DNA from: Botryosphaeria dothidea
Lineage: Eukaryota; Ascomycota; Dothideomycetes; Botryosphaeriales; Botryosphaeriaceae
Length of the DNA stretch: 64,000 nt
Assembly: GCA_011503125.2 (NCBI GenBank)
Contig: WWBZ02000016.1
Location: 992,001 to 1,056,000, forward strand
Direction: 5' to 3'
The notes below the pieces were generated by a model that was given only the letters and a program-made list of their open reading frames with translations, was not told the DNA's origin and made no database searches. Both the position numbers and the translations under genes were made by a program. The first letter of the stretch is position 1, and each line of letters starts with the position of its first letter. Of this stretch, positions 43,813-55,117 are shown piece after piece.

Positions 43813-45099
43813 TGTGGCTCGATTGCGGGAAGAGAAAGAGGGGCTCGGCTGAGGCCTGATCGTCCAGCCGTAAATTTCGCGTTATCTCCCCTCGGGTACG
43901 GAGAGGACGTAGAGCCGGTGAAATGGACGGAGGTGAAGTCGGCGGTGGGAATCTTTTTGGGCCCAAAGCTGTAGCGGCAAATCAACGGCCGGGTTTTATC
44001 AAGCTTTTTGAGTCAGCCGGCAGCTCGTCCGCCCTTCTCTCAAGAAACGCATGAATCGCGCCTTTTTCGCGGACATCCGTTCCCGCCGCCAACAAGCACT
44101 AAGCCTTTTGACAGCTCAACGGCCAACAAGCCATCGGTCCCGGGGTCGTGGAATTTGTTCATCACGTGTCACCCAAGCATATTCTGCATTCTGCGAGTTT
44201 AAGGAAATAAAGCCCATTGTATTCAGATGACTAAGAAAGCACTAGAGTCGCTGCCATCGTTGGACACCTCAACAGGATGGTCCGCACCAAAGCGTCACGC
44301 AACCGTGTCACCGTCCAAGCACCAAGCTGTGCTGGCTGATGTTAGCCGTGTTAGCCCGTAAGAAGACCAATCCCGCCTGTCCATCGTCCCCTTTCCCCTT
44401 CGTAAGGCTGGCAGCATTGCCTTGATTGTGGTTGTTCAATTTGTTGACGTCCCCTTGTTAAACGCAAAACCTCCCCAGAAGCAGACACTGTGCCGGAAAT
44501 GTGCAGACCCGAAGCAGGAAGAAGCAGACCGGCATAGGAAATGAAAAGGTGAAGGAAAGAGTGCAAAGGAAAAATTAGTCGACGAGCAAAGCAGGAAGGA
44601 GAGAGGAGTGCAATCTGAGAATCCCATCGCAGGATGTAGCCGCGCCAATTCGATGATCACATCCGACGGTGCGGGTTGGCTTTCCGAATTTGAGAGCGCA
44701 ACCTGCCATCTGTCAGATGGATCGTCCGTGAGGATCCCCGAGCAAAACCTGTCCACAACCGCTTACGCGAGCGTGTATGATTACTTCGCAAAAAAACCCC
44801 GGCCGGCACACGGAGCGTGGAGCACCGAGACCGACCCAGGTTCTTCTGCCAGATAGGATGCTGACGGGCCGAAATTGAGCGGAGGTCGGTCTATTAAGAG
44901 CAAACCGAACAAACAAGAGATATGAGCAGAGTGAACAAAAGTCTCCGCCGTCCAATTGTGTGGACACGAAAGGACGGCGAGGCCGCGTTTCCCGATGTTG
45001 ACTGACTGAGAGTGCCATCAGAGTAACCGCGCCTTCCGACTGATGTCACAAAAGAGATGATGATTGATGATGCCTAGCCTGGGCTATCTCAGTCATTCA
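43813..45099. other. Intergenic, RSM22 promoter and CK1 3' side
   Basis: 1.3 kb with no coding frame that I can support. Short frames such as 44008-44202 and 44608-44856 show no family features. No transposon ends found. Confidence 0.5.
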
Positions 45100-45518
45100 T
45101 CAGTAGCCGGGCTGATACGGGTCAGCACCGCCACGCTTGGAAGAACGCAGTTGCCTATCATGTCCGTGTTAGCAACGAAAACTGTACACCCCCCGCGCCA
45201 AGCGTCGTCGCACTAAAGCCGCAGAGGAAAGAGCCCTTACAAGGATGGATGATGTCGTTAAACTCACATTCCGGTGCCACCTTCGCGAGGGTTGACGGGG
45301 CCACGGCGCTTGTCAGTGACGGCACCGGCGGTCTGTCCGGCGGTGGCAGCGGCGGTGTTCGTGACATGGCGGCCACGGGCCTTGTCGTCCTCCTCCGGAG
45401 TGGCCTGGTTTCCGGCAGCCTGGGCGATGGCCTGGGCGTTCTTCTGGTACTTGTAGACGGTCCAGTCGAAGACGTAGTCGTACTGGAAGCCCTCACGGAC
45501 GAAAAGATCACGGAAGAT

Positions 45519-45554
<36 letters not shown>

Positions 45555-46541
45555 GCGGAGCGACCTGGTGTAGTTCAGGTAGATGGCGAACTCGTTGGGG
45601 AAGCCACGGCAGAGAACCTCGGTGGGCGTGGTCATCTTCTTCTCCATAATGCGGTCATACTTCTGCTTCTTAGTAGCAGCCTTGAGGCCCTGCCAGGGGA
45701 GGGAGCCACGGCAGAAGTAGAGCATAACGTATCCAAGAGACTCCATGTCATCACGGCGGGACTGCTCAACACCTAAGTGGGTGTTGATGGAAGCGTAACG
45801 GGCAGTACCGGTAAGGTTCTTGTTCTCTCTGTACGGGATGTGGAAGTGGGTCTTGGGGTCGCGGTACTTCTTGGCCAGACCAAAGTCAATAACGTTGACC
45901 TGGTTACCGCGCTTGCCAATACCCATAAGGAAGTTATCCGGCTTGATATCACGGTGGATGAAGGACTTGGCGTGGATGTACTCGATGCGGGAGATGAGCT
46001 GGTCCGCAAGGAGCAGGACGGTCTTCAGCGAGAACTTGCGGTTGCAGAAGTTGAAGAGATCCTCCAAGCTGGGGCCGAGGAGATCCAGGACCATAGCATT
46101 GTAGTCGCACTCGGTGCCGAACCAGCGGACAAAGGGGATGCCGACGCCGCCGGCGAGCGACTTGTAGACGCGGGCCTCATACTCGAGCTGGGGGTGCTTG
46201 GCCTTGACGCTCTCGAGCTTGATGGCAATCTCCTCACCAGAGATGATGTTGGTACCTAAGACGGGGGTCAGAAAGGAGCCGCAGCAACACGCGAAGCCAC
46301 GGAAACAGACCGAGGTAGATGTCACCGAAAGAACCGCTACCGATCTTGCGGCCAATGCGGTACTTGTTACCGACGCGAAGATCCTGAGAAGTAGGCGTTA
46401 GGACGACAGAGTTTTGCACGGGTGGCAAGCCGCCTGCATGGGTGAGACTCGGGCTGACGCCGCAGGCGGAGTGTTGCTGCAGCGTGCAGTGCGAGCCTTG
46501 CAGGCGACAGGGTCAGGGAGAGAACGTACCATCGTCGTCAT
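45100..46541 (-). CDS. Casein kinase 1, delta/epsilon (Hrr25/hhp1) type
   Basis: Four exons: 46541-46530 (only ATGACGACGATG), 46383-46311, 46255-45268 and 45154-45100, giving 375 residues. Donors are GTACGT, GTCTGT and GTGAGT. The kinase core is near-canonical: [19 protein letters not shown], catalytic lysine in [31 protein letters not shown] in place of the usual APE segment, and the CK1-type [15 protein letters not shown]. The tail is short and Gln/Ala rich and ends [12 protein letters not shown] from the last exon. Family roles include DNA repair, ribosome biogenesis, vesicle traffic and circadian or growth control. The tiny first exon and final 55-base exon would be missed by simple gene finders. 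Confidence 0.95.
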
Positions 46542-49397
46542 TGTTCGTAGCGACTACTCGTCAGACGAAGCAGTCGGGGGAGGGGGTGTGGTGTGGTGGA
46601 GAGTAGTGTGGCGGTTGGCGGTTGTCGTGGGGTTAAGACCAGCCTGTTGCGGATGAGAGAGCCGGGTCAGCAAGGCTTTGCACCCAGGCGGTGTGTGTAG
46701 GGCCGAGCAGGTGACAGTGGAGCGAGGTGAGGGGGCGTGAAGGTAGTGTGCCGGTCGGCAAAGTTGGCGAGCGGCGAGGTTTTGTTGCGTGCGGCGGTGC
46801 AGTAGTGTTGGTTTGGGCGGGCAGGCGGCTGAAGGAGGAGCCTCAGCGGGGGGGGAGTCACTCACTGATACGGGCGGGTTTGCGGCCGGTTTGCGAGTGG
46901 AGACGTGGGATTTCAGCCCGACCGAGCACGAAGGCAGCACGGGTGTCAACCGGAGCGGCGTGGAGGCAAAGCGGAGGCGAGAAGGGACAGCCGCAAGAGC
47001 AGCTTTGAAGCGGGCGGATTGAAGGCTCCCAGATGGGAAGTTGTAGAGAGAAAGCGCGAGGAGGTGGATCGCTCACACAGGCAGTTGAGCGAAGCGGCGG
47101 CGTCAGGTGGTGCACACTAAAGCCGGAGTGGGAAGCCAGAAGGGCCCAAGGGTGAATAAGCGCGGCTGGGCGCTGGGACTGGGCAGCAAAGCAACAGAGC
47201 GCTCCAGGTGACAACGGCCAAGCCTGTGCGCCGGCAAATGCTCATTATAACCACCAGACAGCTGTGGGAAATGCCTGGTTGCGCCCTGCGCCCTGCGCCC
47301 TGCCCTGCGCCTGTTGGGAAGCACCGGTTTGATGCCCACCGCAGCCAGCTTGCCCCTGTTGGGGCCCTGCATGCGAGTAATCTCACGCCCGGCGCATAGG
47401 AGTCTGGCGGTGTCGGTGTCGTCAGTCAGGCTGCGCTGGCTGCCATGCCATGCCCGCGCGCCCTGCCAGCCCAACCGGCCGGGAACCGCGGTGTGCCTTG
47501 TTCAAGCAAGTCAGAAAACAGGACGCAAAAGGGCGCAAAAGGGCGTAGACGAGCAGCAGTCGTCATCCGCGCCGCGCAGCGATTCCCGCACAACCACCGC
47601 CGAGAGCGCCCATCGCGCGGCCTTCCTTTCCCTTGCCGCCGGCCCCCAGCAACAGCTCAGCTCAGCTCAGATCAACGCCAGCCCGTCATGCATGCCATCT
47701 GCATGGCTCCTGTGCCCCGTTCGGCCGCCCTTTTTATAGCAGCTCGCTGCCCGCGGCCCCTTTAAACACAGAAGCTTAACCACCAAAGGCGATTCGAAAC
47801 TACCGTCTACCCGTTTCCGGCGGCACCACAGAGCCGACTCTGCCGGCCAGCCCTCGTCCTCTTCGACGGCGGCCTTCGAGAAGCTGCCACCAGGCCGCCA
47901 GCGCTTTAAGGGTTCCGCACGGTCTTTGGGTGATCTCCGGCCCTGCGTTGCACAAATAACGAGCGCCTGATAATATCCGGACGGTCTGCCGACTCCGTAC
48001 GCCAGAACTGGGAGCGTAAATGTAGATTACTGCACAGATATCATGCGCCGGCATGAAGACCGCAGCTTGCAGAGTCGACGAGGCAGACTGGATCAAACGT
48101 GCGTCAAGACTCCGCTCGCAGTCCGGGCCCCTTCACGGCATAGCTTGCAGCGGAACGTGTCTCAGCCACCGGCCATGTCTTGAAGCAACCTCTCCGGCGT
48201 GTCATTCGATTGAGCTCGACGTCTCTCAGGCATCAAAAGCAAAACAAAAGGCACCCACTGTTCCCAAATCATTTCGCTCTGCGCGCGCTGCCCGCCCCTC
48301 AACTAGTGACTTGCACTAGAGCAAATTGATTATCGTCGAACGTCGCCGACGTGCTCAACTGCTATCGTGACTTTCCGTATCCGTCGCCGGCCAGCCACAA
48401 GTGCAAATCATTCCCCACTCTCGCTACTCCAGTCGTATACCCATCGCACTGTCCATCAGCCTATCCAGCCTCTGATCCGACCAAGCCACCATCGCTCGGT
48501 TGCTCCAGATAGTTCCGCTCGAGCCGCTGCTGTACACGTCACACGTGCCCGTTCCCCAGAAGCCTTCATCACGCATGCCCAAAATCCTGTGATCCCGCCC
48601 ACCTCCACAATCTGGCCCCCGAATCGCTCGCGCCAAGATCGCCAAACACCGTCACTAATCGTCCGCCAGCCTTCCTGCCGCAGCAACCCTCATCCGCGCG
48701 CATGTCACGCAACGGCCCTCGCCCAATTCGAAAGGCTGGAGAGCGCGGGCCACTGACCATCAGCCACGACACGTCTTCTCACAGGCCGGCGGCTTGCAAT
48801 TGCCTTGCGCGGCCGGAGACGCTACAGGTTCATGGATCGGAATAAAGGATGGAATCGGATAGCTTGCCAGGGTTGCAGAAATGGTATGCATTAGTATTGG
48901 GTAGACCGATTTCGGCATTCCGCCAATAAGAGTTTATTACTCCTGTGGATTTACAGATTGCCCGCTTTAGGGAATGCAGCCTAGGTGCATATTATGAGCT
49001 GTCCCGCCGACCGTCATTCTGCACGTCAAGTTTCACAATGCTACTGTGTAGACGGAGACAGACAAAGGAGAAGGAAGCAGGAATCGACGTCGAACCAGCG
49101 GTGAGGAGATAGAAGTGACCATGAGGTGATCGTGGCAAGGCACAATACGCGATTACAGGGAGCGGGAGGTGTGTTGCAGCATCTACCGAACTATGCACAG
49201 ATTCATTGTCGGATACAGTTCAGCTGCGCGGAATCACGACCAGCTCTACGGCGTCGAACATTCCGAACGTTCTTTGAAGAGTCTCAATTGCTCTCAGGCT
49301 ATATTTACAGCCACAATTCGACCCGTTCCAGCAAGGTTCCTCCTTCTAATATGGGTATTAGACACCCTCTCAATTCCTTCATCGTCGCTCGGCGAAT
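46542..49397. other. Gene-free 2.9 kb upstream of CK1
   Basis: GC-rich CK1 promoter and probable 5' leader region, then the ATP18 3' flank. No frame resembles a protein family. Low-complexity stretches occur near 47281-47312 and 47655-47674. Confidence 0.5.
47281..47312. repeat. Short tandem repeat, GCGCCCT unit
   Basis: About four imperfect copies of a seven-base unit (gcgccct) in the CK1 upstream region. Nothing links it to a function. Confidence 0.6.
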
Positions 49398-49943
49398 CTA
49401 GTGGGCAGGCTTGACACCGTTGCGGGGGTCGTTCTTGAACTCGTCGGCTACAATTCCCTCAGATCAGCGGTTTATTTCTCGCATGAAAGGCGGATACGGC
49501 GGCACGTGGGCTAGGGACAACCGAGGTGGCTGCGGAGAATCCTGAGACGGAGGCGGAACGCAGGAAAGAAAGCTCGAGTTTCATGTGGGAAAGCGAAGGA
49601 AATACGCACTGTTCCGCATGGTGGTAGCGAAGGAGTTGATGCCGTAGAGGATGACCAAGCCTGTGATGTCCAGATCAGCCGCTGCGCTTCTGCTTTACCG
49701 TACATCCGTATGTCCAGCTTCTTTCAATTCCACCGGGTAGGCTTCGGTCGCCATCGGAATTGCTTGGTCAACGAGGGCTTCAATGCTTACCGGCAGCGTA
49801 GAACGGAGCCATGGGCCTGGCTGTAGAGAGATGCTCATCAGTATTCATTCCTTCGCAACAGTTGACAGTGTCCAATCACTGCAGCGACGGGGTGACAGCG
49901 ACGTACCGACGGGCGTGGGCCACTTCTTGCCGAGGAGGGACAT
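49398..49943 (-). CDS. ATP18: Mitochondrial ATP synthase subunit j (four short exons)
   Basis: Assembled from 49943-49907, 49820-49791, 49660-49610 and 49447-49398: exons of 37, 30, 51 and 50 bases that splice in frame to 55 codons plus TAG. Donors are GTACGT, GTAAGC and GTGCGT; acceptors ACAG, ACAG and GTAG. The protein starts MSLLGKKWPTPVARPMAPFY, has one membrane segment (AAGLVILYGINSFATTM) and ends in the family signature DEFKNDPRN. This order (WPTPV..P..PF, TM helix, E[FY]KNDPRN) is that of fungal subunit j/Atp18 of the F1Fo peripheral stalk membrane domain, about 55-60 residues. Each exon is far below ORF-finder thresholds. Divergent from SPC19. Confidence 0.93.
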
Positions 49944-50249
49944 TTTGACGGATGGCGGGAGTGACGCGGGTTGTTGTGAGGGTTGGCGGATAGATGAGCT
50001 TGACTTTTGCTGGGTCGGCGGGCGATGAGGTCGAAGTCGGCGGTGCTCGCGCCAAGAACCCTCGCACGGAGGGAAAATGGCCGTGCCGCTCTTAGCGCTC
50101 CCCTCGCTGCTTTTGCAGTGGGGCTTCACCGCCCGCTGCATGTAAACATTCACCACGAACTTCGACCAAACACGCCGACAAGCACAACTACCTCACAGCC
50201 TTCAGAGCCCAGTCGACTTTCGAGTTCCACTTCCAGCATCGCAGACACC
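49944..50249. promoter_or_regulatory. Shared ATP18 / SPC19 divergent promoter
   Basis: 306 bases between two divergent ATGs must contain both promoters and 5' leaders. No TATA box is evident in either direction. The SPC19 side ends in a pyrimidine-rich, ACACC-type start context. Confidence 0.6.
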
Positions 50250-50855
50250 ATGGCAAATTCTCTCGAGGGCTGTGTATCATCTCTTCGCTCCAGCATGCAG
50301 CTACTAGATTCCTCCATCTCCATCCTCGACACCGGCATCAACGACTTTCCCCGCATGTCCAAAGTGCTTCAGACCACTCGCGTAAGCTCCCTTACCAAAT
50401 AAGTGCTTGCTCTTAACAGCACATGATGGGAGACAGAACGTCTGACACTTTGTTAGCACTTCGAACTTATTTCCGAGCCCGACCTTCACAACGCACAGCG
50501 CTCGCTGCTGTCCGAAATCCGCCCCGAAGTCGAGAACCTTCTCACCCGCGTATCAAACTACCTGGACAAACTGGAGCGTCGTGAACAGTCCCTAATCGCC
50601 AAATGTGAGCTCGATGAAGGTCGTCTATCGCAGTACAACAATGAGCCGACGGCGTCGCGGTCAAGGAGCACAAGCCACGCTGGCAGCAGAGCAATGGGAT
50701 CGGGAGGCTTGGCGCCCTTGGAGGAACTCAAGATGAAGCAGCTGCGACAGAAGAAAGAAAGGCTTAGCTTCGCGGTGGACCGTTTGACGTTGCAAGCGCA
50801 ACAGCGGGAGCGGCAACTGAGAATGAGCATGGCTGCACCACACCAGTTTAACTAG
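50250..50855 (+). CDS. SPC19: DASH complex subunit Spc19
   Basis: Two exons, 50250-50381 and 50457-50855, with GTAAGC donor and TTAG acceptor, giving 176 residues. The start is fixed by MANSLEGCVSSLRSSMQLLD. Family features run continuously: SSISILDTGINDFPRMSKVLQTTR, then at the exon junction HFELISEPDLHNAQ, EVENLLTRVSNYLDKLERRE and ELDEGRLSQYN. The C-terminal half is a coiled coil with a Ser/Arg-rich gap (about residues 118-135). Spc19 is part of the ten-subunit DASH/Dam1 ring that couples kinetochores to microtubule ends. Confidence 0.94.
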
Positions 50856-51673
50856 TGAGGTCCTATGTGAACAAGGAATAGTGGGGGTGCATACGGTGTT
50901 TGGGTTTGACATTGGGTGGATTAGGTCGGACAAGATACCCCAAGTGATTTCGATTTTCGGAGTATTGGTTTTGTTTTCCTCTGGTATTTATGGACCAAAA
51001 TCGATGGCACTTTCAACGCGACACCTAGCCGGGCCGGTTATTGGGCCGTAACCTGTGTAGCAGTGGGCATGTAGTACGTCTCGATGGTTTAGTGATAGAC
51101 CATTGAGACGCCATCGGGCGCAATAGGATCCATAGCCAAGCAGTATCCCTTGTGAAGGTCCGTAACAGGGCTATATCCGGAATGCGAGTGGCGAAGGCTC
51201 CTAATCTCAAGCTCAATCAGGCAACTCCAGAGACTGGTCCTTGGTTCGATCCAAGGAGCGCCCCCGGTTGTTGCTTGGTTGGGCCCTTATATATTTCGAT
51301 TCCCTTTTTGGTAACAAAGAACATGCTTCACATCCACTGATTGGCCCGGTAGACTGACGTGAATGTCGCCAAGGGTCCCCCGAAGACAGTCGCCAACAAC
51401 CGCTCTTCAAGCGACCTTGCCCAGCTACCCTCACTTGCATTAGAAACTTCAAACTATTCGACCTCCCTCATACTTGACACATTCTAGCTTCATGAAGAAA
51501 CTTACTCATTGTCAACAAGCATATCATTCCACCCATCGGTCTAGACCTCGGTCGTCGAGAACTCCTTTCTTTTTGTGATCCGACCATAAACACCTGGTTT
51601 AAATGCAACAGTACCGCCCAACGCCATGCCCGACCATGAGATTCTAGGTATCAATGCAGCAACTCATGTCCCT
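50856..51673. other. Convergent 3' spacer, SPC19 / RRP40
   Basis: 0.8 kb between two stop codons. I looked for a tRNA or small RNA fold in 51050-51150 and found none convincing. Nothing else supported. Confidence 0.45.
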
Positions 51674-52489
51674 CTACAAGCCTTTCAGCAGCTTTTGAAC
51701 CAGCTCTCTCTGGCCTTCAATACCCAGGCCCTTCTCATCTGTCTCCGTGAGCGTCTTACCCACTGCCAAAACGACCTTGACACCTCCCTCCTCACTGTTC
51801 ACCCAGACTCGCCCATTCCTACCCACCGCAACCTCAAAGCGTACCCGTTCAGCTAACTCATCCAGCACAACCACCTTGCCCGGCCCGCCCTCACCCGCGT
51901 CCTTCCTCCCCGCAGGCATCAGCAACCTTCTTGCCATACCCAGACTGATCTCAAAGACCATACCACCCTTCAGAGGGCCTAGACCATCTGACTTTCCCGT
52001 AGTAGCCGAGACACACTCCAGTTCTGGTTCCATGTGTTTACTGGCGGCACTAATGCGGGCATAAACGAGGGCACCGGGCGCGAGTTGCGGGCGGGTTTTC
52101 TTGGTGGCGCCTTCGAAAGCGAGGTGCGGGAGGTTGGCCATGGGCGTGTACGGGGTTATCGAGCAGATAAACATCTCGGTGGCTGAATGGTGAACGGTTG
52201 CGAGGACAACATCGTTTTGAACCGGGACATACTGAGGATCGAGGTTAGTATCTTTCCTCGCTCGTAGCTTTAAGACTTGTAGCAAGCTTACGCGACCGCC
52301 ATTGCGCTCAACCCATATAGCATTCTTTCGGTTGTCGATGTTAAGAGAGCCAGCGATGGTGGTGGTAATGGTGGACGGTGGGATGTGACGTAGGCCGGGG
52401 CCAATTGTGAGCGGCTTCCTATGATTCTGGGAGGCCTCCAGGATCGACGGAGGGACCTCGTCTCCAGGCAAGACGATATCAGTGGTCAT
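51674..52489 (-). CDS. RRP40: Exosome cap subunit Rrp40 (EXOSC3)
   Basis: Two exons, 52489-52292 and 52231-51674, giving 251 residues. The 60-base intron (donor GTAAGC, TACTAAC branch site, acceptor CAG) has no stop and keeps frame, so an unspliced reading also translates. The splice joins ERNGGR to YVPVQNDVVLA, as the family requires. The start MTTDIVLPGDEVPP is the usual Rrp40 opening; in-frame sequence upstream is not conserved. Features: GPGLRHIPPSTITTTIAG, the S1-like region (VVLATVHHSATEMFICSITPY, LVYARISAASKHMEPELECV) and a KH-like C-terminus (VGRNGRVWVNSEE). Rrp40 caps the nuclear/cytoplasmic RNA exosome and guides RNA into it. Divergent from SSZ1. Confidence 0.92.
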   Translation of the reverse strand: MTTDIVLPGDEVPPSILEASQNHRKPLTIGPGLRHIPPSTITTTIAGSLNIDNRKNAIWVERNGGRVSLLQVLKLRARKDTNLDPQYVPVQNDVVLATVHHSATEMFICSITPYTPMANLPHLAFEGATKKTRPQLAPGALVYARISAASKHMEPELECVSATTGKSDGLGPLKGGMVFEISLGMARRLLMPAGRKDAGEGGPGKVVVLDELAERVRFEVAVGRNGRVWVNSEEGGVKVVLAVGKTLTETDEKGLGIEGQRELVQKLLKGL

Positions 52490-52743
52490 GGTAGCGGCCA
52501 ATTGTCGTGGAACGTGGATGCGGTCGGCAGCGGAGGTTGGTCGCGGGGGCAAAGATGATTGCAGGAAAGTTGAGCCGGGGTTGCGCCGGTCCAAAAAACT
52601 TCGGCCTCGATTTCCATTGTTTCTGTTCTCGACCTCCACGGCCCCAGCGCTCCACTCTCCTACGAACACTCGCAACTCCGTCGGACGCTTCAGACAACCT
52701 TAACCCAAGTACCGAACACGTTTTCTACACCGCGCGCCCCACG
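52490..52743. promoter_or_regulatory. Shared RRP40 / SSZ1 divergent promoter
   Basis: 254 bases separate the start codons of an RNA-exosome gene and a ribosome-associated chaperone gene, both functions tied to growth, so common control is plausible. No motif that I can name with confidence. Confidence 0.6.
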
Positions 52744-54633
52744 ATGAGCGAAGAGACTTCCCCGCAGCGGGTTGCCATTGGAATTTCCTTTGGCAACTCC
52801 TACAGCTCCATCGCCTACACCACCGGTGTAAGATGCCCAGCGGACAATATTTGAAGCACGCGGGATACTGACTACTCACAGGAGGGCAAGGCTGAGGTCA
52901 TCGCCAACGAGGAAGGAGGTCAGTAGCTGTCATTTTGAATACCCCGCGGCTGCACACTTCAATGCTAATCAGACCCTTTCAGACCGCCAAATCCCCAGCA
53001 TCCTCTCCTACGTCTCTGGTGAAGAGTTCCACGGTACTCAGGCCAAGGCGCAGCTCGTTCGCAACTCCAAGAACACCGTTTCCTACTTCAGAGATTTCCT
53101 CGGCAAGGAGTACGTCCTCCCCCCCGCTATATCGCATTGCGCAGTGCTGACAACGACTGCAGCTTCAAATCGATAGACCCCACCCCTTGCCACCAGTCCG
53201 CACACCCCAAGGAGCACGAGTCGTCCATTGCTTTCGCCGTCAAGGATACCGAGGAGGATGTTGAGAACACCCGCACCATCTCCGAGATCACCACGAGGCA
53301 CCTGCTCAGGCTGAAGAATTCTGCCTCTGACTACCTTGGCAAGGCCGTCAATGCTGCCGTTATTACCGTGCCCACCAACTTCACCGACAGCCAGAAGGAG
53401 GCTCTGACCAGGGCTGCCAAGGACGCTGAGCTTGAGGTCCTCCAGTTCATTCACGAGCCCGTTTCTGCCGTGCTTGCCTACGATGCTCGCCCCGAGGCCA
53501 AGGTTTCGGACAAGGTTGTGGTTGTTGCCGACATTGGTGGTACCCGCTCTGATGTTGCCGTCGTCGCTTCGAGGGGTGGCATTTACAGCATACTGGCTAC
53601 TGCTCACGACTACGAGGTTGCTGGCGCTCAGCTCGATCAGGTTCTCATGGACTACTTCGCCAAGGAGTTCATCAAGAAGCACAAGACCGACCCCCGCCAG
53701 AATGATCGCAGCCTTGCCAAGCTGAAGCTTGAGTCTGAGGCCGTCAAGAAGGCTCTCAGCATTGGTCAGTCGGCCAACTTCAGCGTCGAGAGCTTGGCTG
53801 ATGGCATTGACTTCACCGCCACCATCAACCGCACCCGCTATGAGCTGTTGGCCAACAAGCACGTTGCCAGCCTTACCCGCCTGATCACCCACGCTGTCGA
53901 GAAGGCTGAGCTCGATGTTCTTGACGTTGACGAGATCATCCTTGCTGGCGGTTCCAGCCACACCCCCAAGATTGCCCGTAGCGTCCAGGGCGCTTTCCCC
54001 GAGAGCACCACCGTTCTCGCCCCCGCCACCTCTCCCAGCGCCATCAATCCCTCCGAGCTGTCTGCCCGTGGTGCCGCCATCCAAGCTTCCCTGATCCAAG
54101 AGTTCGAGACCGAGGACATCGAGCAGAGCACCCACGCCATGGTCACTCTTGCCCCCCACCTGTCCAAGGCCATCGGCGTCCTCTGCATCTCCGAGTCCGC
54201 CGAGCACGGCGTCTTCCGCCCGCTCATCGACGCCGAGACGCCCGTGCCCATCCGACGCACCGCCCAGATCGCCACCCCGCGCGAGGGCGGCGACGTGCTC
54301 GTCAAGATCACCGAGGGCATCCGCGAGATCAAGGTCGAGAAGCCCGAGCCCAAGCCCAAGTCCAACGGCAACAAGGAGGGCAGCGACGAGGACGACGACA
54401 GCGACATCGACTCGGACGACGAGCCCGAGGAGATTCGCTCCAAGGTCTGGAAGGCCGGCACCACCCTCGCCGAGGCCTCGCTCAAGGGCGTCAAGAAGGG
54501 CGCCAAGGTCGAGGTCCAGATCAACGTCGATACCGAGCTCGGCGTGCAGGTCGTCGTTCGCGAGGTTGGCGGCAAGGGCGGCGTCAGGGGCAACGTTGAG
54601 AAGCCTGCCACTACTCAGAACGGCAGCGCATAG
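52744..54633 (+). CDS. SSZ1: Ribosome-associated Hsp70-like chaperone Ssz1
   Basis: Four exons: 52744-52827, 52882-52918, 52983-53109 and 53163-54633, giving 572 residues. The phases match: ..SIAYTTG / EGKAEVIANEEG-D / RQIPSILSYV..FRDFLGK-D / FKSIDPTP. The nucleotide-binding domain has Hsp70 signatures (AIGISFGNSYSSIAY, VITVPTNFTDSQKEALTRAA, VVADIGGTRSDVAVV, ILAGGSSHTPKI). The first signature lacks the usual DLGTT, fitting Ssz1, which binds ATP without hydrolysis. The C-terminal substrate part is short, lacks an EEVD tail and carries an acidic insert (SDEDDDSDIDSDDEPEE). Ssz1 with the J-protein Zuo1 forms the ribosome-associated complex that stimulates Ssb at the exit tunnel. Confidence 0.95.
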
Positions 54634-55117
54634 ATGAAAAGTGAGGAGGCATTTGGGATGTGAAAAAGGAAAGTGGGACGTGGCGTTTTTCCCTGAGAGG
54701 CCATGCATGCATTCTGGGTGGATAAGGAGCGTGCTTGATTCCCGTTGGCAGAAGAGAGAGAGAAGAAAAAGATACGGCATGCCCATGCTAATGACGGAAG
54801 AAAAATGCAAAGAAGTACTGTTTCTTTTTTTTTTGTTGTTGATGACACACACCTGGGGCGTTTTAGCGGCTTAGATCGGGAAGGAAATAATCATCATAGT
54901 CATCACCCACCCCCTTTTGACTTTGGAGCTTGTTTCTCTTCTTGCCTGTTGTTTTATGCTTTGAGAGAATATAGACGGAGATGGCTTGCGCGCCTATCAA
55001 TCCCAAAAAGAAAAAGCATGCTTCATGAAATTGCCATGTACAATTTGATTTATGCGGCAGTAGACTTCTTTCACATGCCACATCAAGTTCAACTACGTAA
55101 GACCGACCACAATCCCT
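54634..55117. other. Convergent 3' spacer, SSZ1 / hydrolase
   Basis: Contains the SSZ1 3' untranslated region with a T-rich run near 54826-54840. No gene seen. Confidence 0.5.

Noticed and set aside
48367..48756. 129-codon plus-strand frame upstream of CK1
   Set aside because: Ser/Pro/Arg/His-rich with no family resemblance; looks like chance in GC-rich promoter DNA.
51055..51140. Possible tRNA-like fold
   Set aside because: Only a short hairpin-like stretch. No cloverleaf with a T-loop GTTCGA-type box or an acceptor stem could be built.
53083..54852. 589-codon minus-strand frame
   Set aside because: It is antisense to SSZ1 exon 4, whose Hsp70 motifs are unmistakable. Such shadows come from GC-rich third positions, and its Gly/Asp/Leu repeats have no family look.
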